A stretch of 30,093 nt of DNA from positions 82,577-112,669 of the forward strand of contig NW_014577653.1 of the NCBI RefSeq assembly GCF_000485595.1, in the 5' to 3' direction. A program made the position numbers and the translations under genes. Every line of letters begins with the position of its first letter. Within the stretch, counting starts at the first letter, position 1. The notes under the pieces are model-generated. The model had not been told where the DNA came from and ran no database searches. It worked only from the letters and a program-made list of their open reading frames with translations. Origin of the DNA: Priapulus caudatus. Lineage: Eukaryota; Priapulida; Priapulimorpha; Priapulimorphida; Priapulidae. Below are positions 11,701 to 20,231 of the stretch, one piece after another.

Positions 11701-12595
11701 TATACGATTTAAGGAGCATAAACCTCTTCAACCAAATTTAGCTTTTGAAATTTCACTGTGGCTTGTAGCCTCATACATCCAGGCATGTATAGATTCTACT
11801 AGCAAACCCGGCAGCCAAATTCTTTCTAACAGACAGTAAACAAATCCATGTTTAACCCTCCTCTTGAGGGTCAAAAGGTTATCCGACACTTACTCTTCGC
11901 ATGTCAGCAGAAGGTACATTTCATGGTCCTTTCAATAAAGCCATAAAAATGCTAGGTCACCGCTGAAACAAAAAAGTTTTCAATCGCTCCGTCAGACCAC
12001 GTCCTCAGAAAATGTCTAAAATCTGCCCTGTGCCCCATTGACCTTTGACCTGTGACCTCCAATTTCGGCACCGTGATGGCTTTTTCCTACCATGATGCTA
12101 TACACCGACTATCCGAGCCTAGGTTGAGCCGTTTAGATTTGTGCCGCAATTCTGCATTTCCTCCCTATACCTTAAGTTAAGGAGTGAATGTTCCCCTCTT
12201 TTACACCTCGCTGACCTTTGTCCTTTGACCCCCAGCTTCGACATCCCAACTCGTTTTGGCGATCCCCCCCGATGTGCCGAATATCGTGACCGTACGTCGA
12301 GCGGTTAAGATTTGTGCCCAACTGTTGACGCACGCACGTACGGACACACGGACGGACGCACGATCATGCGATTCTACAAGCTGCATCTGACTATGTCAGA
12401 TGAGCGAAAAAACACATATAAACCAATTTTCACAGTAGGCTCTGAACAGGCTCTAATCATGTGCAATTACAGATAAGATTACATTTCATGGAATGTTATA
12501 ATTACCTTGATATCATCCCTTTTTTCAATATACTCAATTGTTTCATAAATCTTGTCCAATTCGCCATGACAGCATCCTTCTACTGCAAACTTCAT
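6600..12595 (-). CDS. DBR1: RNA lariat debranching enzyme DBR1 (complete, 8 exons)
   Basis: DBR1 hydrolyses the 2'-5' branch bond of excised intron lariats in the nucleus, allowing their turnover and release of intronic small RNAs. Exons on the minus strand, 5' to 3': 12595-12506, 11055-10949, 10075-9951, 9605-9439, 9074-8850, 8598-8518, 7853-7711, 7419-6600. All junctions are GT-AG and the parts sum to 1758 nt, 585 residues plus stop (human is 544). The metallophosphoesterase domain fills exons 1-5. Metal-ligand positions are intact: C8 and H10 (GCCHGELD), D39 (CCGDF), N84-H85 (GGNHE), H174 (ISHDWPRG), H226 and H228 (SAHLHVKF). Exon 6 begins the DBR1-specific C-terminal domain ([12 protein letters not shown]). 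Exon 8 is Ser/Asp/Glu-rich and ends in a basic [12 protein letters not shown] motif, a likely nuclear signal also seen at the human C-terminus. The start ATG at 12595-12593 has A at -3 and opens directly into the conserved fold. Several introns host mobile elements. Confidence 0.96.
7976..8040. repeat. GT/GC alternating tract
   Basis: Imperfect alternating purine-pyrimidine tract (TGCGTGCGTGTGTGCATGTGCACGC-like) in DBR1 intron 6, upstream of the exon at 7711-7853 on the gene's strand. Potential Z-DNA; not coding. Confidence 0.6.
8177..8440. mobile_element. hAT-like MITE, 264 bp (DBR1 intron 6)
   Basis: The ends are imperfect inverted repeats, CAGGGACGTAGGC at left and CAGGGCCGTAGCC (reverse complement) at right, with CACTA duplicated at 8172-8176 and 8441-8445. 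Inside are GGGGGGGGG next to CAGTGGCGGATCCAGGATTT (another common hAT-type end sequence) and a GGGGGGCAGCTCCCCCC hairpin. It lacks a transposase. The inner end-like sequence hints at a nested or composite origin. Confidence 0.65.
8707..8735. repeat. (TA)n microsatellite
   Basis: Uninterrupted TA run in DBR1 intron 5. Confidence 0.9.
10198..10572. mobile_element. PIF/Harbinger-like MITE, 375 bp (DBR1 intron 2)
   Basis: Terminal inverted repeats of 34 bp (10200-10233 against 10537-10570) differ at one position; they contain GCACACTAGAGCAATATAGC. TAA lies two bases outside each at 10195-10197 and 10573-10575, matching the Harbinger TWA duplication. Two internal direct repeats of about 37 bp (10266-10302 and 10367-10403) each begin with the inner terminal motif GCTCTAGTGTG, so the element looks like partly duplicated copies of itself. 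Confidence 0.75.
11395..12405 (-). mobile_element. Hairpin-ended repeat, copy 2 (DBR1 intron 1)
   Basis: Reverse-complement relative of 20232-21300. Shared landmarks are the palindrome CATCTGAC / GTCAGATG (12384-12391 / 12395-12402), the CGTCCGTC zone (12330-12362), GTTGGGCACAAATCTTAACC, a GACCTTTGACC-rich core, TTTTGACCCTCAAGAGGAGG and, at the far end, AGATGGCGC (11417-11425, the reverse of GCGCCATCT). No protein-coding capacity is seen. The rest of intron 1 (11056-11394, 12406-12505) shows no feature. Confidence 0.6.
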
Positions 12596-12945
12596 GCTGG
12601 CGGAAAAAATATAAAATTCTCATGATGGAAATAACATTCAAACAGAGTGTAATATAACCTAATCATATGGTAATTAATTTTATACATCTAAAGTCAAAAA
12701 TAGAAGCAAGGGGAAATTTACAATTCTACTATTAGACTACTGAAGATTGTTTATTTTAAACCCTTATATTTGCTGCAGAGTGATCATATATGTTGTCCAC
12801 CGATCTATTGGCTACTGGTAATTAACAGTCGCTTTTACTGTTTTACACATCATGCACTGTACAATACACACACTGCATCTAGTGTAGATGTATACATGTA
12901 GTAAATGAAGCTAGCCTTTCAACAAAAACCCAGCATTTGTTGGAA
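12596..12945 (-). promoter_or_regulatory. 5' flank of DBR1
   Basis: Immediately upstream of the DBR1 ATG the gene strand reads TTTTTTCCGCCAG then CATG, so a 5'-UTR intron acceptor just before the start codon is possible. If so, the first exon would be further up, for instance in the CpG-rich block at 13200-13440. No TATA box stands out; promoter position is unresolved. Confidence 0.25.
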
Positions 12946-13644
12946 CTAAGGCCAAACAAAAAAATACCTTTGGTTCGGGTCACATGGATTGTGAAAATTA
13001 GGGTAGGTAGGTAGGTATAACATTTTTTTTTCTTGCAAAAAAATAGGTAGGCAAAAATAAAAAATAAAAATTCCACAAGTTAAATATAGGGTATACCGCT
13101 TGAAATGCAGAAGCCACGAGATGAAAATGACTTGCAGTTGCATGTACCATTGCTGCAAGTCATGACATTGTTTTCAAAATGTGAATACCTGGATAGTAGT
13201 GTTAGGAACCGCTCCAAAAACGGAGCTCGATTAATCGTCCCTTTGAACGAGCGAGTAACCGAAGTGTAAACGGCTCTGCGGCCGCGTATAGCACGATAGC
13301 ATGCGTATACTATATAGTACGCGATCGATCGCGTACATCAAAGCCGGCCGCCGCGCCATACGACCTTCAGCCTCTGTTTATGAAGTAGCCGGCCCAGGCT
13401 CTATACGACTGTTTCACGTTGTAGGAAACGTAGGTACGAAGTTTACAAATATTTTGGAACTCTCTTTAGGTAAATAAAATGACAAGAGTCGGATATTTGA
13501 ATATGTATGATCAGCAGGCGGTATCTTTGAATTTTGTTTTTTCTTGAAACCCTCTAAAAGTGACCGCAGTCGCACATTTTATCACTTCGAAATGTGAAGT
13601 CGGGCGGGTGACCCGAACCAAAGGTAATTTTTTGGTCGGCCTAA
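12946..13644. mobile_element. Possible TIR element, about 700 bp
   Basis: The 38 bases at 12946-12983 are inverted at 13608-13644 with few differences (shared ACCTTTGGTTCGGGTCAC). Between them lie a TAGG-rich tract (13002-13050) and a CpG-rich block with a perfect 20-bp palindrome (13317-13336). No target duplication could be found, so the limits are tentative. Confidence 0.4.
13200..13440. promoter_or_regulatory. CpG-rich block, candidate promoter
   Basis: GC- and CpG-rich relative to neighbours, with GCGGCCGC (13280-13287), GCCGGCCGCCGCGCC and a perfect 20-bp palindrome GTACGCGATCGATCGCGTAC at 13317-13336. It lies about 600-850 bases upstream of the DBR1 start codon and could hold its promoter, or belong to the repeat that surrounds it. 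Confidence 0.25.
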
Positions 13645-13720
13645 TGAGAACTTATCATGCCTGGTAAGGTGCATGCAAATGGTACACAACATATGCTCTA
13701 AAGTATGTTTAGCATGTTTA

Positions 13721-15076
13721 AAGGCAATAAGCCCATTGATTATGCAATGTTGACAAATGCTAGAGTAACTGGCACCTTGTGTAGTTAATAAGTACATAAC
13801 CTTATAGCCAAACGCATATTAGTTTGTCCAATATCACTGCTGGTTACATTACAAACAAGACTTGAAATTGGTTGTTGATATGTATCAACGTATCATTTAC
13901 GTGCCGTACATGTCATCCAGGGGCCCGTTGTCCGAAACTTCGTAAAGTTACGATTAATTTTAAGTCTAATGTTAATGTTAAGAGAAATGTTAATAGCGTT
14001 GACAGAAACCTATCGTAACAAAACTTACTTAAGTGAAAACTCACGATAACAGGAACTTCATAATTTTATGTCACAAGGCTGCTGATTGGATGAGAATCAA
14101 TCACAAAATTCAAATTCATACACATTTATTGTATTTATGCATCACAGTAATTTATGCATATTATGATGGCTAACCACATATAAATAATATTTGATGAAAA
14201 ATGACATGGTCACGAATTTATTCTGCACAACAAGACAAATTCTCACACTGTAACACGAGACGCGAGAGTTTTAAACAAGAGAACAAATGCCATACGCCAT
14301 TTGTAAATGTATTGTTTTATTTTATTAGCGGTATATAATTAATGATTTTGACGTGTTTTTCAAGAAAAACACACATTTTATTCATTATTATAAAATGTAA
14401 TATCACTTTAATTGTAATTCGTAGTGCAAATGTGTTATTTTCAACTTAATATTAATGTTAAGGGAGGGTCTAGGATCTCTTAAGTTAAGAGAAAAGTTAC
14501 GAATTTTTAATTCTCTTAACTTTACGAAGTTTCTGTCAACACTCTAAGAGAAAAAGTTAATGTTAAGACTAATGTTAAGACTAATTTGTATCTGACAACG
14601 GCCCCCAGGAGTCAAGCGTTGACGTAAATATTTGTGCGGCCCGTATGTTTTGGATGCCAGATGAAATGGAGGTGTTAGCAGTGTAACCATGGCCACAGAC
14701 TAAACATGGAAATGGAGTAAAACACACGTACTAATCACGGACGCACGTGGACAGCTCTGACAAAAAGTCCCTTATCACGAGTGTCCGTGTTTACGAAATC
14801 ACTGATGACAGCATTGCGTACGGACGAGCATGTGTGCGAAAATGTCCGGTGCATTATAAATCTGTATCACACCCGCTTCCCCGGCAGCGGTTTGAAACTG
14901 TAAACAACTGACTTTTGGACTGCGGATTTCAATTAGACATTTCTTAGTAACCAGCAATGATATTGGACAAACTAATACGCATTTGGATGTAAGGTTATGT
15001 ACTTATTAACTACACAAGGTGCCAGTTACTCTAGCATTCGTCAACATTGCATAAGCAATGGGCTTATTATGCCTTT
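13721..15076. repeat. Inverted repeat with 150-bp arms and a nested transposon
   Basis: Left arm 13721-13870 matches right arm 14926-15076 in inverted orientation, nearly identical over long stretches such as TGTAGTTAATAAGTACATAA. The 1.05-kb spacer contains the element at 13922-14604. The remaining spacer, 14610-14925, has no gene-like feature. Confidence 0.7.
13922..14604. mobile_element. Non-autonomous DNA transposon, 683 bp
   Basis: The ends GGCCCGTTGTC and GACAACGGCCC form an 11-bp inverted repeat with one mismatch, and CCAGG is duplicated at 13917-13921 and 14605-14609. Both subterminal regions are crowded with TTAACATTA / GTTAAGA motifs and with AACTTCGTAAAGTTA in opposite orientations, looking like repeated protein-binding sites. 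There is no transposase frame. The superfamily is not certain; the 5-bp duplication is compatible with a hAT-type subgroup. Confidence 0.7.
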
Positions 15077-15310
15077 CACTTTAATAATGAGTTGTAAGCT
15101 CATTATATTCAAAATCATTTGAATTAGTTTAAAGTTCCTGTTTTAATACTTGCTTACTTTTAAGTTAGGTATTGCTCAATAAAGAAAGAATGAAGATTGT
15201 TCTGCAAAAAATATCTCATTTAACCAAAGCCCTCTCTGGTTAATCCGATTAAGATAAGGCGTGTAACGATTGATTTTCAGAGACATGTGTCATTTAAGTG
15301 ATGCGCCCAT
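15077..15310. other. No feature seen
   Basis: AT-rich sequence between two inverted repeats; no gene, RNA or clear repeat recognised. Confidence 0.5.
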
Positions 15311-15509
15311 TTATTCGAAGGCTTGATAAAGCGGGAATCACTGTATTACAGGTGTAGAAATTAACTTTTGAATAAGAGAGTCCAACGGACCCCCTGCCCT
15401 CAAAAAGAGAGAGTCTGCAGCAAAATGAGGGAGTCCGTGGTCTGAAGTTCAAAAATTAATTTCTACACATGTAATACAGTGATTCCCGCTTTATCAAGCC
15501 TTCGAATAA
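15311..15509. mobile_element. Foldback element, 62-bp arms
   Basis: Arms 15311-15372 and 15448-15509 are inverted copies matching at 60 of 62 bases, with a 75-base spacer. The spacer itself contains GGGGGTCCGTTGG-like short inverted segments. Transcribed RNA would fold into a long stable hairpin. Possible duplications at the ends (TA or ATT) are too short to decide the family. Confidence 0.8.
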
Positions 15510-15746
15510 TTTAGCCTACGCCTACACCCTAAACCTAACCATATCAAATAGTTACCAGGGTACGTTCTAGTATACCGTACCCAGGGTACGTTCCGGCAGT
15601 ACGCTAGACATCTAGACCCTATGACTAGTATGAGTATGACTATGACTATGACTGAGCGTCAGTGACGCAGATGGGGTCGTTGTCGTATCAGGTACTACAG
15701 ATATGTACCCGAGGTACCCTAGTTTTAGCAGGTTGTTTAGTATTAT

Positions 15747-16505
15747 CAGGAGTAGATAATAGGGAAGGAGTGTGACTTCAATAAACAAGGGAATTTTGTC
15801 ATTTACTAGCCTTATAATACCTACAATTTACTACGCGTAACGGATCCAACTTGAGCTCAAATCGTACACATTACATTCCCCTAGCATCGTGCGAAATCGT
15901 TTCCTCGTATACACCCGCAATCCGCAGATACAGACTAAAACGTACGACACGATTTTCCATTCTGTTGCCAGCAAACTCGATGCGTTCGGAGCCTTATTTG
16001 AAACAAAAGGCAGCTAATAACCACAGCTTGCTCTCTCGGCCAGGCGTGTGGCTCGCAGGGAGATTGGAGCTGGAGCTGCTGCTGATTGCGGTGAACGTGC
16101 GTGCGTGGGGGGCATACCAGCTGTATGCCGGTATGTAGCTGTATGCCGGGTCAAAGGTTATCTCGCCGAGTGTTACGTCGATGTCCAATCTCCCTCGAGC
16201 CACACCGCCTGGCCGAGAGAGCAAGCTGTGGTTAGTAGCTGCCTTTTGTTTCAAATAAGGCTCCGAACGCATCGAGTTTGCTGGCAACAGAATGGAAAAT
16301 CGTGTCGTACGTTTTAGTCTGTATCTCCGGATTGCGGGTGTATACGAGGAAACGATTTCGCACGATGCTAGGCGAATGTACTGTGTACGATTTGAGCTCA
16401 AGTTGGATGAGTTACGCGTAGTAAATCGTAGGTATTATAAGGCTGGTAAATGACGAATTTCCCTTGTTTATTGAAGTCACACTCCTTCCCTATTATCTAC
16501 TCCTG
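15747..16505. mobile_element. Foldback element with 322-bp arms
   Basis: It starts CAGGAGTAGATAATAGGG and ends with its reverse complement. Arms 15747-16068 and 16184-16505 are each 322 bases and highly similar; the spacer is 115 bases. ATTAT occurs directly left and two bases to the right of the element, a possible but imperfect target duplication. A third, single arm lies at 22430-22698. Open frames in the arms start at TTG and exist on both arms only because the arms are copies; I do not call them genes. Confidence 0.75.
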
Positions 16506-16540
16506 GCATTATGTTTATATTTTCATATGATGTATGTTTA

Positions 16541-16576
16541 TAGGGTTAGGGTTAGCGTTAGGGTTAGTGTTAGGGT
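16541..16576 (+). repeat. Telomere-like TTAGGG tract
   Basis: Degenerate GGGTTA units (TTAGGG, TTAGCG, TTAGTG) in the right outer arm of the large palindrome; the left arm lacks them. Confidence 0.75.
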
Positions 16577-16754
16577 ACACTTCTGTAGTACAAGTCTGGT
16601 ACACTTTGTGTATACATATATGTACCTCGGGGCTCGGGTACGGATCTGTACTGTAGTAGCTGATACGACAACGACCCCTTGAGCGTCAGTGACGCTCATA
16701 GGGTCTATGTCGCTCAGGGTACTGCCGGAACGTAACCTGGTCACTATTTGATAT

Positions 16755-16799
16755 GGTTAGGGTTAGGGTTAGCGTTAGGGTTAGGGTTAGCCGTTAGGG
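16755..16799 (+). repeat. Telomere-like TTAGGG tract
   Basis: About seven GGTTAG units, one TTAGCG, at the outer edge of the large palindrome. The left partner (around 15526-15540) has only about two units in inverted form. Confidence 0.8.
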
Positions 16800-16904
16800 A
16801 GTAGGCGTAGGCGACTCCGACTCGTTAGTGGAGCTAGCCGACGCGTACGGTCCGGCATATTAGATAGTACAGGTACGTTCGTATACCGGACCGTACCCAG
16901 GGTA

Positions 16905-17375
16905 CTTTCCGGCCCAGTACTGTTGTGCCAAACTTGGAATCTTGCCACAACTTGGAATTTCAGCGGATCCACAGTTGGTGCAACCAATCTTGAGATTGGG
17001 CCAAACAGAGCGTAAACACGAGCTTGCACGAACAATGGATTATTAGGACTTTCAAATGTTTATCATACATTATAAGGTAGTATTATACTGCTTCTTTCCT
17101 CAATGTGTTTGGCACGATTGTTATAGAATAGTGAATGATTATAATAAAATATGGGTAATATGATTTAATCTACTTCTTAGTTTGCACCATGACCCCACAC
17201 TCGCTATGCGCGCGTTGTTGAATCACCGACCTGTTTTCAGATTGGCCCAATCTTGGAGATTGGTCAGCAAACTCAGGCGAATCCGCATTTGGGCCGCACA
17301 ATCCGTGCACAATCTCGAGATTGTGCAGATGTCCAAGTTTGCGGTACGACAGTACCACGGGCTCGCCCTTCTTCA
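16905..17375. mobile_element. Diverged foldback element
   Basis: Left arm about 16905-17030 and right arm about 17215-17375 are diverged inverted copies, sharing for example GTACTGT.GT.C..AAACTTGGA and GATTGGGCCAA. The right arm holds a perfect 22-bp palindrome at 17306-17327 centred on CTCGAG. The spacer is AT-rich. Divergence suggests it is older than the neighbouring foldbacks. Confidence 0.5.
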
Positions 17376-17960
17376 GCGTCAGTGACAGTATGTCCTATTC
17401 TAGACGTATGAGCTAAGGCGCAAGCGAGACTGCGGCCGTGCCTGTGGCCGTGTGGGCCGGTTGGATAGTAAATAGTAATAATAGCGCCATTAAAATACAC
17501 TGGGTAATTAGAAGTAGTATCTCATATAACACTCACGTTGCTTTTACAGTAAGAACAATAATAATACACTTTCAGACCAGACAACAAGAATCTTGTTCGT
17601 TGGTCCGTAGGAAACTTGTTTTCGGCAGAGGAGCTATGATTGCGCCATCTACCGGACAAATTAGTATAGGGATTAGGCCGTGACATGTGTGTTTTGTTAA
17701 CTACAGTGCTACAGTCTACAGTCTACACTACAGTACACTTAGTGACTTACAGTCGTAAACTATAATTATCTTACTAGATATAGAATACCCAAGTACACCA
17801 ATATGTAAGTCTTTCAAAATTCTTGTCTACATTCCCTGCTCAACTCGCACAACTGTTCACCTCAGCCTACTCGGAGTCGAGTACTACTAACGAAACTTGT
17901 ACTTCAACTGTGTATTGTAAAGTTTGGGCCCTAGTGTAGTGGCCCAAGGCCAAGAGATTA
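17376..17960. other. No gene seen
   Basis: Contains a third partial GCGTCAGTGAC (17376-17386) and GCGCCATCT (17642-17650), the 9-mer found at the far end of the hairpin-ended repeats; otherwise nothing recognisable. Confidence 0.5.
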
Positions 17961-18131
17961 GAGAACATGGTCCCAATAAAACCAATGTGGCCTAACCTAA
18001 CCCTAATCGAACCCTAACCCTAACCCTATCCTAACCCTAAACGAGACCCTACTTATATTGATATAATATTATTATGATTATTATATTGATATGATCGTAA
18101 AGGACATTGGTTTTATTGGGACCATGTTCTC
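17961..18131. repeat. Telomere-like tract inside a perfect 28-bp inverted repeat
   Basis: GAGAACATGGTCCCAATAAA plus eight more bases (17961-17988) is perfectly inverted at 18104-18131. Between them, 17991-18050 is a CCCTAA-type telomere-like tract, followed by an AT-rich ATTATAT segment. The structure could fold into a stem carrying the telomere-like tract in its loop. Confidence 0.8.
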
Positions 18132-18311
18132 ATCACTTGAACCCGCCGCTGGCCGTAGTACTATATATCCGCTTACATTAACTGCCGCCTGCAAGCCAGC
18201 GGCAACTTGTCACGCGACGTATAGTACTAGAGGCTAGAGCTATCGAAACGTTGTAGCAACAGTTCTCTGATTTAGTATTTACTAATTTTCCAATTTGGTC
18301 TAGCATCTACT
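18132..18311. other. No gene seen
   Basis: Contains an imperfect inverted pair GTAGTACTATAT (about 18155) / TATAGTACTAG (about 18221); no further feature. Confidence 0.4.
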
Positions 18312-18916
18312 TAGGGTTCTCGCCCAGGATGAAATTCACGAACAGGGGCGGAGGGGGAGGGGGGGGAACTGAGGGCCTCTGTTATCGGGCGGCTGTAGGC
18401 TACGGGGTCGTGAGCGATTCATCTTGTTATTTGTTTCATACCGCTAGCAGCTAAACTTAATGCGCTCGGCAGAATCCCTACCACCGACAGCCATACTAGA
18501 GACGCCAGTAGTTCCGATGGGCCTTTCTTCATGTTACGCTATATTTTAAGATAGCCGGAAGTGCGGAGAGATGTGACTAGTTAGGCTGTCTGGGTGTGGA
18601 CAGGCTCTCGCACTGTCTGGACGTCGTGGGGCTAGGTTATTAGGTCTTCTAGCAGTAGCATGCATAGCGTAGCCTTGTGTAGAAAATATACACCGCGCAC
18701 GGAGTCGTCCTGGCGGTCGAATGATCATTTCATGAGGTTGACGAATCTGCGCGATTACCGACACGCTCGCGCTCTCTACTCATCTGAGTGGAATTTATCC
18801 GGGCGGACCTGGTAAATTTAAACGGGGCGCACGCGTAGTAAACCGCGGGATGTTATTCCCAAAAGGCACCGCTTGTAGAAGCCCCTGTCTTTGACATCCA
18901 CGTGACGGAGAACCCT
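18312..18916. mobile_element. Diverged relative of the hAT-like MITE at 6130-6529
   Basis: It begins TTAGGGTTCTCGCCCAGGAT with GAAATTCACGAACAGGGG and a G-rich run, and ends GGAGAACCCT, matching both ends of the 6130-6529 element. The internal AATTTAAACGGGGCGCA is also shared (about 18815-18832). It is longer (605 against 400 bp) and diverged, with no clear target duplication. Confidence 0.6.
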
Positions 18917-19276
18917 CGTCTATATCTGTGAGTCCCCCTGGTAGATTCGTACTATATACTAGTAGCTGCCCATGGCATTGTGTCATCTTTAATTTAGATC
19001 TGTCTCACAGTCAGCAGCCCTACTTGAGACGTGCAGATTCTTTCTAATAGTTTTCTGATCAGGCTGCTATACGCGCAAGTGGCCTGGAGGGATACGGTAC
19101 GCCGCGGCTACCGCCTACCTCCAGCCACGGCGCCTCTTATCAGCTATCAACTAAGAGGAGAATCTCCGAGTTCTGCTCTTAGGTCTGCTTGTGCCTCGGA
19201 GAGAATCAAGGGAAAGGCACAGCGGGGCAATCGGTCGTTGAACGCCGCTTGGTTAGAGGCGGATAGTAGGACTAGG
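18917..19276. other. GC-rich stretch without recognisable gene
   Basis: Contains an open frame of 83 codons (19031-19282) with no recognisable domain and no splice context. Not called as coding. Confidence 0.4.
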
Positions 19277-19337
19277 TGTTAGGGTTAGATTAGGGTTAGG
19301 GTTAGGGTCGCTCATGGTTGGTTAGCGGTTAGGGTTC
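19277..19337 (+). repeat. Telomere-like TTAGGG tract
   Basis: Interrupted GGGTTA units, with a GTCGCTCATGG interruption. The fourth short tract of this type within 2.8 kb. Confidence 0.75.
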
Positions 19338-20231
19338 CCTAGCTCATCTAAACTCTCTATCTGAATTTATTTCCAAGGAGTCTATTTCGAAATCTTGCGC
19401 GCCACCGCCATATCGTCTGTCTCATTAACGTACCGTCTCGAAAGCGAGAAGGGACTCCCGTGACCCGGTAGCCTCGAGACTTAAGGTACGGCCGCTACCG
19501 TACCCGTACGCCACTGCCGATACAAGAAGCATTCTCGAATCCCATTTACAGAGTTTAATGCCTCATACGTTTCCGTTATCCAACAAAGGCATCCCTTGAA
19601 TCTAAGTGGTTGCAAATTTAACGGCCATCACTTCGGGTGTAAACTCCTTATGCTCCCTCGTAAGGTTACTTGTTGTAATAACGAGACTTCAATCCCTTGG
19701 TTGTCCCTCCTCCTTAAACGAAATCTCAGGAGGAAGAGCGGAGCGACTTGTTTCAAAGGGCAGCATCTCAAAACACGCTCATTAGCTGGTCTAGATATGC
19801 ATCTCGACAGGCACCTTAGCCGTTTCAATAATAAACATGATGGTAATAATAATAAATCACACTTGTCAGTACTAGAGGGCCTACCCAGTACCAGCATTAA
19901 TAGTTGGATTTGACCCTAATAACTTCACTTCAATACGCTCCAATACACCCGCTGCAACCAACATTTCTTAGGTGCACGCCTTGTGCACAATACAGTAATC
20001 TCAGAGTGTGCTATACACACTCTAATAATAACTCTAATAACCACTCTAATAATAACACTCCATAAGACAACATAATGATATACTCTATTTCCTACGTGTA
20101 ATTCGGACATGGCGGTGCGCGCTATGTGTTCGCGTGGATTCGACGGTATATTGAACGTGACAGTTATTAGGGTCAGATCACATTAAGATAGTACTGGTCT
20201 GGTAAGGGTTTGTACTGACAGTTGATATTTA
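19338..20231. other. Unassigned sequence with a segment repeated near 21540
   Basis: At about 19797-19845 the plus strand carries AGGCACCTTAGCCGTTTCAA followed by TAATAAACATGATGG. The reverse complement of 21530-21575 is closely similar. The two flanking open frames (19596-19913 plus; 19628-19897 minus) have no recognisable domain. 20018-20065 holds short CTCTAATAATAA repeats. Confidence 0.4.

Larger units (their letters stand above)
15515..16811. repeat. 1.3-kb large palindrome
   Basis: CCTACGCCTAC at 15515-15525 is mirrored by GTAGGCGTAGG at 16801-16811. Along the outer arms, TAACCATATCAAATAGT, ACGTTCCGGCAGTAC, GCGTCAGTGACGC (15656-15668; 16683-16695) and TGATACGACAACGACCCC recur as inverted partners. 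The right outer arm is longer, partly because it contains two extra telomere-like tracts. The core is the foldback element at 15747-16505. Confidence 0.75.

Noticed and set aside
15851-16401. Similar open frames on both strands (beginning SSNRT) and again at 22352-22594
   Set aside because: They lie in copies of one foldback arm, start at TTG rather than ATG, and stay open only over the shared sequence. Similarity at DNA level explains them.
17991-18050. True chromosome end
   Set aside because: The telomere-like tract is short, degenerate, internal, and followed by 12 kb of other sequence including the EndoU gene.
18546-19282. Three open frames of 63-83 codons
   Set aside because: No recognisable domain, no splice sites in register, and partly inside a diverged MITE copy.
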